A stretch of 64,000 nt of DNA from Asparagopsis taxiformis (Eukaryota > Rhodophyta > Florideophyceae > Bonnemaisoniales > Bonnemaisoniaceae). Position 1 is the stretch's first letter. Every line of letters starts with the position of its first letter. The stretch covers positions 1 to 64,000 of the forward strand of contig JALQPE010002906.1 in NCBI GenBank assembly GCA_030407315.1, in the 5' to 3' direction. The notes beneath the pieces were generated by a model. It did not search any database and was not told the DNA's origin. It saw nothing but the letters and a program-made list of their open reading frames with translations. A program made the translations under genes and the position numbers. Of the stretch, positions 52,818 to 64,000 are shown in pieces.

Positions 52818-55311
52818 GTCGTTCCTAGGCTAGTTCGTAGGCCACGTCGGCTCCAGCATCGTGTTACTTCGTAAACTTCGTCTTGTTTCTTTGCGTAATC
52901 GCATGGCTCCGTTGAGCTTCGTAATTTGCGTTTGGCAGGTCGTCTGCAGCGGGGGAGGGGTTAGCGTTAAGCCCCTCCCCACAATTTTTTGTTGTGGCGT
53001 CTACCCCGTCGGGTGTCGTAAGGCTTACGTAGCCCGTGCTTCGAGTTCGCGGCGGCGCGTGCCCGTTGGCAGGTTCATAACACACGCAATTATTCGGCAA
53101 AGCGGCGGCGCGTAGCGGCGGCTTTTCACTGCGAGTGGTACGTTAACCTCGATCATAGAGCCCGTTGGCGTGCGTATCATTTAGTAACTAACTCGGAAAT
53201 CGTTTCCGCCGTCGTTTCTCGTTCGGATAACCCCGTCGGGTGTCGAATTTCGTTGAGCGTTCGAGCTCTTTGGCGCGTAGCACGTCGGTGCCAATTTTAA
53301 TTTGCTCCGATGAGCTGGACGGAAAATTCGCTAACGTCAGACCGACTCGCGCGTGAGTTGGTTTGACGTTTCACGCCGTGGCGTGTACGCAGTAATTCGT
53401 CGCAGTACGTTGCGGTTCCGTTAACGACGTGGTTGCCGGCGGGCTTGGCTTTTCGTATAGCCGTTGACGTAATTAGCGCCGTCGCGCTTCACGTTCCCGC
53501 GGCTTCACGTTGGCCAGTGGCGTTATCATTTTGTAACTATCTCGGAATTCGTTTCCGCCGTCGTTCCTCGTGCGGATAACCCCGTCGGGTGTCGAATTCC
53601 GTTGAGCATTCGAGCTCTTTGGCACGTAGCACGTCGGTGCCAATTTTAATTTGCTCCGATGAGCTGGACGGAAAATTCGCTAAGCGTCAGGCCGACTCGC
53701 GCGTGAGTTGGCTTGACGTTTCACGCCGTTGCGTGTACGCGGCAGTGCGTCGTGGTGCGTCGCGGTTCCGTTGACAACGTCTTTGCCGGCGGGCTTGGCT
53801 TTTCGTATAGCCGTTAACACCGTTAGCGCCGTCGCGCTTCACGTTCCCGCGGCTTCACGTTAGCCGGTGGCGCAATCGTTGCGCTAGTCCGCTTCGCGTG
53901 GTGGCGTCGTTCGCCGCGGCGTCCGAGGAGCGTTTCGTTAGCTCATCCGTTATGTGGTGCGACGTGCACCTGGGCATACGTAATGCTCGCCCTCTACGCC
54001 GTTGCGTAATTTCGTTTATTCGACTTGCGAACCCGACGGGGACGCGATTGACGGAGTCGTTTCGCATGCCCGCGGGCGTTTGAGGCTGCCTCGTGAGCCA
54101 AGTTCGTCGGCAGACGTTGCCTTCAGCTGTGCCGTTTACGTTGGCTACCGCTTGTACGCCGTTGCGTATTCGTATTTCGTTTCGTGCGTTCGACCCGTTG
54201 GCGTGCGTCGTTATCGTTAGCGACGTCCGCGTACGCGTTCGTATCCTGGCCGACGTGGCCGGTGGCGCGCGCGCCTTCGAATTCGAACGGGTCTAAGCTC
54301 GTTAGCTTCTCGTTTTGCGACGCGGACGTGCGCGTCTTAGCCTTCGTGACCGTACGTGGTCAACCCCTTTCGGGTTTGCTCGTGCGTTTCGACTAGCCGG
54401 CGGGCTTTTCGCTTTCGCGTGTCATTCGCTATGCCCGCGTGGCGGACACCGTTGTGTCGTTCCGTGGTTGCCGTACGTGGCTACCGTGTTCGGCGTCGTG
54501 CCTCACGATGGCGATTCGGTTCGCCGTCCGTCGTCGCGGCCTCGTTGGCTCGTCGTTCGCACGCTTTACTCGCGCGCTTCGTGCGCTGAGACCCGTTGGT
54601 CTAATTCGTCGGCTAACGTATAGCTTCGTTCCGCTTCGTGCGGGAAGTTTCGTAATGAGGCCGTTGCCATCTTCGTTGGGGACGCGTCCGTCCTACGTCG
54701 TTTCTCCGCCTTCCGGCGTCACGTTGCCGTTAGCTCGCGAGCTGTTTGGCGTTGACCTCGTTGGTCGATGCGACTCGTTGTCAGCGGCTGTCCACGGGGA
54801 CGTACGATGGCTCACGTGACATGCCAAAATTACGAAATTTTCGGGGCACGCGTGTCCCGAGATTTGGCCGGATTAGCGCACTGTAATCGGCCCGATTTTT
54901 CGTACCGTGCGTCCATGGCCCGCTGGCCCAAGTATAATTTTTCGCGCGAAAAATCTGACGTGTTGTCCGTCCGTGGCCCGTGGTGTCGTCACCTTTGCCC
55001 GTGGGGCGGTCAACACTGTCGAGCCAGTCGTGGCTCTTCACATCGTGTGAATCGTCCGCGCGTGGACTCGTCGTCCAATCTTTCGTTGGCGCTCGTGCCT
55101 CCACCAACGTATGGTGTCGAAAACGAAAAGAGCGACGGCTCTAGCACGCATCGCGCCCCCCCCAACGCAAGGGTGGACGTCCCGGCCACTCGTTGTGCCT
55201 TCGCTTCTCGTTCGTGCGGCTCGTCGCCTTCGTTTGTTGCATCGTGCAACGTCGCGCACGCGTGCGCTTAACCCGACGCTCGTGTGCGTTTTCGGGGGCC
55301 GTCGTGGCCTT
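52818..55311. other. Non-coding 3' region of the gypsy element
   Basis: About 2.5 kb between the antisense gene and the integrase end, rich in CGT. It holds many open frames in several phases, which reflect composition; none looks conserved. It contains the 348-bp direct repeat listed separately. Confidence 0.6.
53183..53878. repeat. 348-bp tandem duplication
   Basis: Copies at about 53183-53530 and 53531-53878 share GTAACTA(A/T)CTCGGAA, CCCGTCGGGTGTCGAATT and ATTTGCTCCGATGAGCTGG with ~90% identity by eye. It is not coding. Confidence 0.88.
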
Positions 55312-58300
55312 TCACGTTGTTGCTCGTCGCACGCGTGCGAAGTATCGAGAGACGCTCTCTTCAGATACGTTCCGGCGGGGCTCCCACGTAGGGTTACGAT
55401 ACCCGACCCACTTCACGAGGAAGTCTAACGTTCCGTCCTCGTTCACGCGGTGGTTGAGTAGGTCGTCTACTACATACGCCGGACCGTCGCGGTTCTTGTC
55501 GAGGTCTGCCTCGGTGGCATCGTATGGCTCCGGCGGGGGCGCGTTCGCCGGCGTTGGCGCGTACGCAACGCGGTCCGAGTTGACACGTTCAACTACGTCT
55601 CCTCGTTGGATGACGAACGTTCGTACGTCGTTACGTAGTACGCGGAACGGTCCCAACGCGTGGTTGCCGAGCTTCGTGCCCTTCGTGGTCCCGTCCGTCG
55701 GGTCGATGAATACGTATTCTCCCGCGCGGATGTTTCGATTCGAGACACGGACTCGCTTGTCGAAATTTCGTTTATAACGTGCCTGCGCGGCCTTCAGCGT
55801 TCGATACGCGTTATCCATCGTTGTGGCGAGCTCACGAACGTAAGTGGCTCGCCCTCCCCCGTCGGGTAGTTCGCGGTTCGTTACCGACGTGTGTAGCGCC
55901 AACGGTGGCGGTGGATTCGTGAGAATCAAATCGAAGGGCGTCGTGCCCGTGCTCGAATGCACATGCGTGTTGTACGCAAACGTTAACGCCGATGCGTATC
56001 GATCCCAGTCGTTCTGGTTTTCGTTCACGTAATTGCGCAGCATCGCCAGGATCGTCCTGTTGTAGCGCTCCACCTGCCCGTTCGTTTGGGGGTGGTACGT
56101 CGACGTAAAGACGTTCGTTACGCCGATCTCGTTGCAAACGCGCTGGAAGAACTTAGCAGCGAACTGCTTTCCGTTATCGCTTATGAGCGTCCGTGGGGGT
56201 CCATACGAGAAGACCCACGCGTTGACGAACGCGCTCGCCACGTTGGCGGAATCGATATTTCGTAGAGGTACGACTCTAGTCAGCTTCGTGAAGCGGTCCG
56301 TTATCACGAGAATAAATCGGTTACCACGCGTGGTCTTCGTAAGCGGACCTAGTATGTCGATACATAGGTCTCGCAGCGGCTTCGTAGCCGGAAATAAACG
56401 TAGCGGGTTCGTCCGTTTGCGAAGCTTCACGCGGTTCTTCGCACATCCAACGCAGTTTCGTACCGTTGCGTGGATGTCGGCGGCCATCGCGGGCCAGTAG
56501 TACGTCCTCCGTAGGGTATAGTACATACGCGTTTGCCCGGGATGTCCAGCGAGGACGTGGTGGTGCGTTAACTCCAGCAGCCGCGGCCGTAACGAAGCCG
56601 GCACAACGATTTGTGTACGTTCCTCATCGTGAGGGTTCCGGCGTCGGAGTAGGCCATCGTGGCCTTCGAAGAATGCAGCGTCCTGCGTCTCGGACTGTCG
56701 TGTCAGTATCGTTTGACAGAACGCGTCCTCGCGTTGAGCTTCGATAAGCTCGTCCCTCGTAATGGGAAGCTGAACGTCAGCTGGTGGCACGCGTGCCGAA
56801 TCGTCTTCAGCAGCGCGCTGTTCGTCGAGGAAATCCGGTTCCTCGTCGAGAACGTCATCGAGCGACGCGTCGCGGTTGAACTCGAGGCCATCGTGGCCAG
56901 CCGTCGCGGCTGATGTTCGTTCATCACGAGTCTCGTTCGACGGGTCGTCGTGACCCCTGGCATTCGTTGCCTTTTTACGTACGGACGTCGTTCGTCCTTG
57001 CCCATTTCGTGTGGGTTGTCGACGACTGCGAGTCGTCACGAGGACCGCGTCCCCGTACGATGGTACGTCATCGTCGACGGGTCGACCGTCGTCATACGTA
57101 GATATCACACGTGATAAAGCGTCAGGTACCTGGTGCACGCGCCCAGGCCTGTACGTAACTTCGAAATCGAATTCGGCAACGCGTAGCCTCCATCGTAGTA
57201 GTCGTCCGGACGCGTCCGCAACGTCATCAGCCAACGTAAGGCTTCGTGGTCCGTACGTACGGTGAACCGCTGACCCTCTACGTAGGGTCGGAGCGACGTT
57301 ATCGCCCAAACGACGGAGTAGCACTCGCGCTCGGTCGCCGAGTAACCGCGTTCGGTTTCGTTAAGGGTCTTCGACCAGTACCCAATCGGCACCCATTCGT
57401 TGGGCTTATCTTCGTTCTGCTGTGGAGCAACGTAGCTCCCAGCTGATACGCCGACGCGTCGGTATCGATCATGAACGGACGTCCCGCCTTCGGAAGGTGC
57501 AATACTGGTGGCGACACCAGTATTGTCTTCAACGTTTCGAACGCATTCGTTTGCGCGTTTGTTGGTTCGTCCAATCGGGGGAAGCGTCCTTCTTCAACAT
57601 CGTGTTGAGTGGCCGAGCGATCTCGGCATACGCCTTTACGAAACGGCGGTAAACGTTGGCCGCGCCCAAAAACGATCGACATTGCGTCTTGTCGCGTGGG
57701 AACGTAGCCGTACGAAAGGCTTCCTTGTTCCGAGCTGCGACGTGCAGCTTCCCTGGGGTGATCACGTGCCCCAGGTAGTCAACTCGTGGTTGAAAGAACG
57801 AGCACTTCGTGAGCTTTAACGTTACTCCCGCTGCGCGTAGCAGGGAAAGCACCTGGTCAACGTGACCCAGGTGAGACTCGAGGTCTTTCGAAAAGACGAT
57901 TACGTCGTCTAAGTAGACCAGGCACGATTGCCAACGTACTCCGGAGAGGATGATGTCCAACGTCCGCTGAAACGTAGCGGGGGCATTTCGTAGCCCGAAT
58001 GGCATTCGCACGTAGCGATACGTTCCCATGAAAGACGTAAACGTTGTCTTATCACGGTCCTCGGCGGAGACGGGCACTTGCCAGTAACCGGCGTTACAAT
58101 CGAGTGTCGTGAAGATGGCGGCGTCGCCAACGAATCGAGGCAGTCTTCCATACGAGGAAGCGGGTACGAATCAGCGATCGTTTTCGCGTTCAAACGCCTG
58201 TAGTCGACACAGAAACGTAAGGATCCGTCCTTCTTCGGCACCAACACGATTGGTGACGCCCATTCGCTGGACGCGGGTTCGATAACCCCTTCGTTGAGCA

Positions 58301-59773
58301 TCTTCGTGATCTGCTCCTCGGCTATCGTACGTAGAGCCGGACCCTGACGATAGGGCATTGAACGTATGGGCCGCGTGCCGGTTCGAGTTCGATTCGATGC
58401 TCCGTAGCATTGATTTCGCCGAGGCGTCCGCTCGTCCACATTGACGAATGTGTAGCTAGCATCTCGTTGATGCGCTTTCGTAAATCCTCGTCGTCGAGGT
58501 GCGACAAATCGATTGTCGACTGCCAATCGTGGCGGGGTCGTTCCCCTTTTCGTTGACCAACGGGTCTGGCGTTTCGTCGCCCAACCCGTTCGTATTCGTG
58601 TCCGCGTCGTCGCGTCGACTAGCGGTAGGTTCAAAACCTTCGCGAGGGCTTCGCCGCCCTCACGCTTGAGTGGGACGATTCCCAACGGGGAGCGTACCGC
58701 GTACGCAATCGTTGCGCCTTTCGGCAATTCGCGGTCCTTCTTCGTGAAGTTCGACACGATAATAGAGAACGTCTCTCTGGGTCCTACGTCGACCACTCCG
58801 TTGGCTATGCGCAGCCCATGCCGGAATTGCACCGACGCTTTCGGTTCGAGGAACACGAGTCCGGTCGCATCCGTCGTCACGTTGACGGTCCGTTGCGACA
58901 TCGCCGGTACACGCGTATACTTCGTCAGGCGAACCGAGAACGTTCGGCTCGGCCGATTCGAGGCCGCGTTACGCTCGCGGCGTTTCGGGTGTTCCACGTT
59001 TGGATTCGTCTCTTCCCCCTCCTCGTACGGAGTCGTCGTATCGCCCTCCGCGATAATGGGTATCGTATCCCCCCGATGGAGGTCGATTGTCTGCGCTCGA
59101 CAGCGTATAGCATCGACATGCTTCGACATGAACGACGTGCCCATTATAACGGGGACGCCAGCGTGTTGGCTACGAAGAATTTTACGCGGAACAGCGAGTT
59201 CCCCAGCCTGACACGAAGCAGGATGGCGCCTTCGATAGGCAAACGTCGCCCGTTGGCGTCTCCGAGCTTCGGTAGCTCTTCGTCACGTAGACAGCGGTCG
59301 ACCCAGTCGTAGGGTAGTAAACTTGTTCGTATCAAGTTGTAGCCGCTGCACGTATCCATCGCGATGGTAATCGCCCTCATCACGTTGAGGTCTAGTCCGA
59401 TCGTTCCGGATACGATATAATGCTTCGACGCAAGTAGGCACGTATGCCCGTCGAGGACCAACGGTTCGGTCCTGACCGGCGCGCGGTCTACGTCTTCGCT
59501 AGCGGTTCGTCGCTTCACCGTATGAGCCCGTATGGCTTCTTTTGCGTCGACACGCTTCGTATAAGCCGCGTGCTTGGCTTTCTCGCGCTCGGAAGCGTCG
59601 TGCTTCCGGTAGCGCGTCTCGCTCGTCTGCGAGGCTTCCTCTTCGTGTGAGGTTCGTTCGTCCCGTCGGACTTCGTTTCTTCCCCCACGTCGGGTGTCGT
59701 GTGACTCGAGTTGGCCTTCGCGGCCGTGAGCTTTACGTAACTCTCGTTCATCGGTGAGCCTGCGGAGGACCAA
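55312..59773 (-). pseudogene. pol: Gypsy pol: protease, reverse transcriptase, RNase H, integrase, chromodomain
   Basis: Domains in order: a protease-like segment (AITIAMDTCSGYNLI, with DTC where DTG is usual); reverse transcriptase (FCVDYRRLNAKTIADSYPLPR, MPFGLRNAPATFQR, catalytic YLDDVIVFS); RNase H (MIDTDASAYQLGATLL, TERECYSVVWAI, TDHEALRWL); integrase with an HHCC zinc module (HHVLAGHPGQ ... CVGCAKNR) and acidic triad (CIDILGPL, LISDNGKQF, GQVERYNRT); and a C-terminal chromodomain (VVDDLLNHRVNEDG ... LVKWVGY, TWEPRRNV). The chromodomain marks it as a chromovirus. Frame changes near 59147, 58150, 57580, 57390 and 57220 split it into separate frames, so this copy is inactive as read. Confidence 0.9.
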
Positions 59774-59834
59774 TCATCGACGTCGGTCGTCCCCCTTTCA
59801 CGTAAGGGTTCAGGCGATGTGGGTGGCTCGTGAC

Positions 59835-62239
59835 CTACATCGCCTGGTCGTTTTCCGGCGCGGGGCCGTTCGACACGTCGTCGTCGTGAGCCCACGAAGC
59901 TCGTTCGTCATCGTGACTCGTTTCCACCTCGAGTGGTGTTTCGTCAGCGGAGGTCGTCACGTAGACTCCGCTGCGGCCATTACGCTGGCCATTTCGTTCG
60001 TTCGCCCACGGGCGGGGGTCACGTCGGTCATTACGAAAGTCGCCGCGGCGCCTGTCGAAGGGCCTTCCCCCGTCACGATTGGGGTTTCGGAGTATCGTAG
60101 GCGGCGTGCCGTACCTCCGCGGGTTCACGTTCCCTCGCTCATCAGGTCGTTCCTGGTTACGCTTGGCCATTCGTTGGCGGAAGTACTCAGCCTGACGTGG
60201 GTTGCTCTTCACGTGGAAGAGGTAGTACTTGTACGCGAAAAAGATCCGTTGATCTGGCGTCAGACGCGGACACGTAAACGTCGAGTGGCCATCTTCGCGG
60301 CATGACCAACACGACAGCGTCCAGTAATCATTCGGGATTACGGAGTGCGCCAATTGCGTCTGCTCGCTCGTGAGCTTCGGCACGTCCTCGCATGGACGGT
60401 TCAATCGAGCTTCGAGCTCGTCCGGCTTTTCGTTTGCCGTTTTCGTATCGTTGGGCGGCGGCCCGTTCGTGAAGAGGATCGCCTCCAAATTCTCGGCAAC
60501 GTGAGCCGCAGCGAGCGACACGTCGTCGTCGTCCCTCGCGGGGATGTTCGGGTTACCATCGTGGTAACTGGGCTCGCTAGCCCGTTCATTACGTAAGTAC
60601 GCGGACTCATCGTAGTCCGCGAACTTCCTCGACTCGTGGTCGGAAATAGCCAACGTAGGCTTCACCGGAAACCGCACTTTCGGTTTCGCGGCTGACGCGA
60701 CAGCTGCCGTACGTGCACGGAAGGTCGTTCCTTCGGCCGTCGCCAATCGTCTCACAACGGTGAGGTCGTTCCTCTCTCGTTCGGGGAGTGACCGGAGTCG
60801 TTCCGTCACGGCTGCCCGCGTCGAGGGCAGCAAACCACGTACGTAGTGGTGAACGAGGAGTCGATCCGTAAACACGTAGTTGCACGCCCGCGTGGCGGTG
60901 TCGAGTCTATCAGCGTACTGATTCTCGTCCTCGTTAGGACTCTGCGTGATCATCGTGACCTTTTCGTAGGCCTCCTGCAGCACGTCGTCTTGCAGGTATC
61001 GTTTAATCAACGCGTTGATTACGTGAGGCCACGAGAACCTCTTCGTCGGATCAGTCGTGATCACGCCAGTCGTACACTGGGAATCGTAGAACCGTCGGGC
61101 GTCCCCTTCGAGGAAGAAGTGCAGCGCACGTACTGCCACTCCCTCGCACACTCCGAGTGTGCTGAACCCATCACGTATTTGGGCGAGGAATCCGAGTAAC
61201 GTAATCGGATTCCGGCCGGAGAACGGCTTTAACGTAGGGAAAAGTCCCTCCAGCTCACGTTTGAGCTTATGTACGCTTTGACTCTCGTTCACGTAGAGAT
61301 GTTCACGTACATCGTTAAGTCGGTACATGCGGTACGACACCACGTTCGCAAATGCGTCGAGCATTGTCGTGTGCTCTGCCAACGCGTGGCAAACGGGTCC
61401 GAGGGCGTTCCCTGGTAAGCGTACCGCGTCGGCACGTTCGTTTTCGTGGACTCGCGTGTCCGTCGTGCCGAACGTACCCAGCCACGGAATGTACGTTTCA
61501 CGTGGCGGGGGAGCTCTCGTATCGAATTGCGCAGCTCGTGCTGCGTCCGCCGACCGCGCGTGGTCTGGCGTATCGTTAAAACGTAATTGCCTTCGTGGCG
61601 TCTCGTTGGGGTTGGCGATGGCTCGTTGCACTGTCGCCCCCCTTCCGTACGTTGTCGGGGTCGTCGGACCGGGTGTTGGGGGTATCCTCCCGGAACGGCC
61701 GGGGAGGATTGCGAGTTATAGGCGCGCGAGCCTTCTTCGTAATTCGGATCGCTTCCGCTCGGCGGAGCGGAACGTCCGGCGACGATTTCGTTGAATACTA
61801 CGACAAACGAGTCGAGTCTTCCCTCCACGGCGGAGAGGCGGTTTCGTAAATCTTCGTTTTCCCGTTCGAGGGTCGCTGAGCGTTCACGTAACGCACGAGC
61901 TTCGCGCTCCGAGACTCCGAGTCTCTGCCTTACGGCTTCGTCGACGGCCGCGTCGCTCGCCCTTTCGATGTGACCTCGAAGGTCTTCGTACACTACGCGT
62001 AGTGCCGTGGGAGTCACGTTCCCTTCGTTGAGCTGACCGCGCGTTGCGGGGTCCATACTCACGGACTCAAACGGGCTTACCGTACGTGGTAGCTGGCCGA
62101 TCGCCTCGATATCCGGCGGGATAGATCGATCAGTCGCGAAGATCGCTTCTGCTGACAAGGCCACGTCGGCTTCGGCGTCCGCTGACGTTGGCAACGGTTG
62201 CCTGGGCGACGCGCTGGAATTCGACACAGCGTAATTCAT
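59835..62239 (-). pseudogene. gag: Gypsy gag with CCHC zinc knuckle
   Basis: The frame from ATG 62239 gives an N-terminal coiled coil (SEREARALRERSATLEREN) and stays open to 61289. A second frame (61631-59835) carries the rest, so a frame change lies near 61,640-61,680. The second part has the retrotransposon gag domain (KLKRELEGLFPTLKPFSGRNP ... FLEGDARRFYDS), the knuckle CWSCREDGHSTFTC (C-x2-C-x4-H-x4-C, near 60,260-60,300) and an Arg/Gly/Asn-rich tail. The whole would be about 800 aa. Pol begins 62 bases after its stop, in another frame. Confidence 0.85.
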
Positions 62240-62319
62240 AGACCGTCGTCTGTAGCACGTAGCTTTTCGTTAACGTAAAAGAGCTCAACCTCGTTGGTTG
62301 TCGTTATGCTCGTAGCAAC

Positions 62320-62337
62320 TTCTAGGTCGAGAGACCA
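62320..62337 (-). other. Gypsy primer-binding site candidate
   Basis: On the minus strand, TGGTCTCTCGACCTAGAA starts one base after the 5' LTR end (...TTCCACA). It begins TGG as expected for pairing with the CCA end of a tRNA; I could not assign the tRNA. Confidence 0.5.
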
Positions 62338-62338
62338 G

Positions 62339-62998
62339 TGTGGAACAACGTTAGTTCTAGATAGCTGGTACGAGCTACGGACACGCTGTCCTTACGAAAC
62401 GAAACGAGCAGTCCACCCGCTGGTGTTTTGACTGTATTGTTAGAACGGTAGAAGGTAGAATGGTTAGCGAGTAGACACGAGCGTCACGACGCAACCATCC
62501 ACGCGAGGATTACGTTAGCAAACGAGGTGGTACGTCACCGGAGGCGCTCTCAACCAAGCCCGGAGGCACTACACGCAATCAGCCTTACGTGCGGCGATGG
62601 GTAGGGAGTACGCAGCTCGACGGAGACGAAGCCTCGTTAGGCAGAACGTAAACGGTAAAACGTAGAAGTCAGTCGTAGACTAGAGCCGTTGCTCGATCGT
62701 TGATTGTCCCCTTTCCCTCCCGGCACGATGCCAATACCTATATGCCACGATGGCATCGCTTTACAGTGTAAACACTGTTCGTAACGTCCCCGAATGGGAA
62801 AGGACCTTGTGGGTCACACGTAGGGACCCGTTGGTCCGTTGGCCGTTGCCAGTACGTTCGTTGCACACGTGTGCCGGTTGCGCGCGCGCATGCGCCAGCA
62901 ATGTTCGTGCATTGCTGTCGCCGGTCGTGTCCGCCGAGATTCGAATTCCGCGGAAAAACGTAAATATTTGCAATTTCGGAATTGCCACGTATACTACA
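62339..62998 (-). repeat. Gypsy 5' LTR, intact, 660 bp
   Basis: On the minus strand it runs from TGTAGTATACG at 62998 to GTTGTTCCACA at 62339, with GAGTC just outside (62999-63003). It is the uninterrupted counterpart of the 3' LTR, and the few differences between them are mostly one-base indels. Confidence 0.95.
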
Positions 62999-64000
62999 GA
63001 GTCCAGTCGACGAGTCCCTAGAGCACTATGGAGTTTTGTTCTTTTTGGAATTTCCGAACAGTGTCTTTATGAAGGAGAGGGAGAGACCACGACTGGTGAG
63101 GGTGGAACTGAGATAAAGGGAGAACACGATGAGGGTAAACTGCAGCACGTTGCGGAGTAATGCCCGTTGAATGACCTTTTACTTTTATAGGTAGGTGGAT
63201 ATCTCCTCGCCCGATGGCTATAAGAAAAAAGGGGGGTGGGGGGGGTAGGGGCAAAAAAAAGGGGGAACTTGTCCCCATGGTACGTTGAAAAGTGATCTCT
63301 GACTTATACTGTTTTGAACATGGATCGGTCGAAGTTATATGTGAGGTGGACGCAGAGTCAATATGCCAGATTGTTGCCCTTGCTTCGTGAGACTGTTGCA
63401 CGCCTCATAGCACTGCTGAGTAAATCATACGTAGTCGAACTCTTCCTCGGATGGTTCCATGCTACTGGCAGCGGTTTGCTTGAAACGCTGGTTGCTGGAG
63501 TATGTGGACTCCTTCGGGCTTGTTACTTACTCCGAGAATGATTGGGACGAACCATGCTTTTTCCAGCAATAGGGTTCGGTAATGGTTGGTTTCCTGTGGC
63601 AGTGAGAGCAGTATTTTCGATTGGCACGACGTGGTTTGGTTTCCCATATAAGTTGACTATGCTGATGCTTGTAAGATGTGTGTGAGAGTTTCGTATGCAT
63701 GCTAGTTCTTCTTTCTTCCTGCAGTAAAGCGGCTGCGCACTTTGTCAAAGGTTGAACGAAGGGTCTCATCTCAATTGCATCGAGTGCGTGATCAACGTTC
63801 GAAGGATGATTGGAGGCCCGTTGAGTACAGCATGGCCATTTCCTTTTCGTCAATCTTGACGTCCATTGACTCGAGGTGGGAAGCCATTTGACGTACACGA
63901 TTGGGTATACAGAGCATTTGCTCCCCCTGCTTCATTGTTGCAGTGTAGAAGTCACGACGCAGCGAGCTTGTTGAGAAGAGTGTGACGTTTATGGACGTTG
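62999..64000 (-). pseudogene. gag-pol: Copia gag and protease part, 5' of the gypsy insertion
   Basis: At the right edge, a frame with VRQMASHLESMDVKIDEKE is the end of the copia gag domain (UBN2/retrotran_gag type). A second frame (63527-63898) has the zinc knuckle CSHCHRKPTITEPYC. A third (63018-63401) has the protease signature IWHIDSASTSHIT and AIGRGDIHLPIKVKG, then the lead-in to the integrase. DSA stands where copia proteases have DSG. There are frame changes between these pieces, a G/A-run expansion (63222-63267) inside the protease, and a TAG shortly before the gypsy junction. The gag start and 5' LTR are beyond the window. Confidence 0.85.

Larger units (their letters stand above)
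34687..62998 (-). mobile_element. Ty3/gypsy chromovirus-type retrotransposon, with nested CACTA element
   Basis: LTRs of about 660 bp lie at both ends (62339-62998 is the 5' LTR on the minus strand; 34687-35259 plus 49912-49999 is the interrupted 3' LTR), with a GAGTC target duplication outside. Without the CACTA passenger the element is about 13.7 kb. Minus-strand order: 5' LTR, primer site, gag, protease, reverse transcriptase, RNase H, integrase with chromodomain, a 2.5-kb non-coding part, an antisense gene, the polypurine tract and the 3' LTR. At least six frame changes make it inactive. It sits inside the copia element. Confidence 0.92.
30816..64000 (-). mobile_element. Ty1/copia retrotransposon, split by a gypsy element and running off the window
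   Basis: The minus-strand order from the right edge is gag, protease, integrase, reverse transcriptase, RNase H and 3' LTR, which is the copia order. The body lies at 62999-64000 and 30816-34686; everything between is the inserted gypsy with its own passenger. Joining 34686 to 63004 (dropping one GAGTC) restores the copia frame into the GAG-pre-integrase segment. The 5' LTR and start of gag lie beyond base 64000. The five bases outside the 3' LTR are AGTAG (30811-30815), so an AGTAG should flank the other end. Confidence 0.92.

Noticed and set aside
53589..54819. Numerous plus-strand frames of 60-126 aa in the gypsy 3' region
   Set aside because: They overlap in several phases, follow CGT-rich composition, and are not continued across the 348-bp duplication in a conserved frame.
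61327..61849. Plus-strand frames of up to 155 aa opposite gag
   Set aside because: They are shadows of the gag gene on the other strand with no start context or domain.

Overview
The window looks like nuclear DNA of a eukaryote with few introns, built almost entirely of transposable elements. The signs are Ty1/copia and Ty3/gypsy retrotransposons with 5-bp target duplications, a CACTA-type transposon, DDE transposases of eukaryotic families, a SET-domain gene and an RNA polymerase I subunit fragment. A red alga (florideophyte type) would fit long intronless element genes and nested retrotransposons, but nothing here proves the species.

1-12.7 kb: a large transposon-like unit with perfect-looking terminal inverted repeats (TIRs) of at least 2,669 bp. 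Its two divergent genes are a ParB-like/adenine DNA methyltransferase fusion of 1,052 aa and a DDE-type integrase-like protein (DUF7869 type) of about 804 aa. The methyltransferase reading frame runs into the left TIR, so its last 140 codons are duplicated in the right TIR. The left end may lie outside the window.

12.7-15.4 kb: gene debris. It holds a trypsin-like protease cut short before its catalytic serine and the zinc-binding C-terminus of RNA polymerase I subunit RPA2.

15.4-28.3 kb: a coding-rich accessory stretch. A ~1,000-residue minus-strand protein has a coiled coil and a basic tail. A second adenine methyltransferase is followed at once by a SET-domain gene. A solo copia LTR split the SET gene; removing the LTR and one target duplication restores a continuous frame. 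Next come a coiled-coil protein in two frames joined at an A AAA AAG heptamer, a 201-aa protein, and a convergent 1,013-aa Plavaka/KDZ-like transposase.

30.8-64 kb: nested elements. A copia element (minus strand, 30,816 to beyond the right edge) carries a foreign solo LTR in its 3' LTR and is split by a gypsy element (34,687-62,998, duplication GAGTC). The gypsy 3' LTR is in turn split by a 14,650-bp CACTA-like element (35,260-49,909, ends CACTACGGTGTTG, 2-bp duplication GC); the intact 5' LTR of the same gypsy serves as the empty site. The CACTA element has no recognisable transposase. It carries subterminal ACTGTC repeats, foldback palindrome arrays, minisatellites, a broken 2-oxoglutarate/Fe(II) dioxygenase-like gene and a possible karyopherin fragment. 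The gypsy has gag, chromodomain-bearing pol, and a separate antisense gene at its 3' end.

Many element genes show single-base frameshifts, several in homopolymers, so decay and residual sequencing indels must both be considered.
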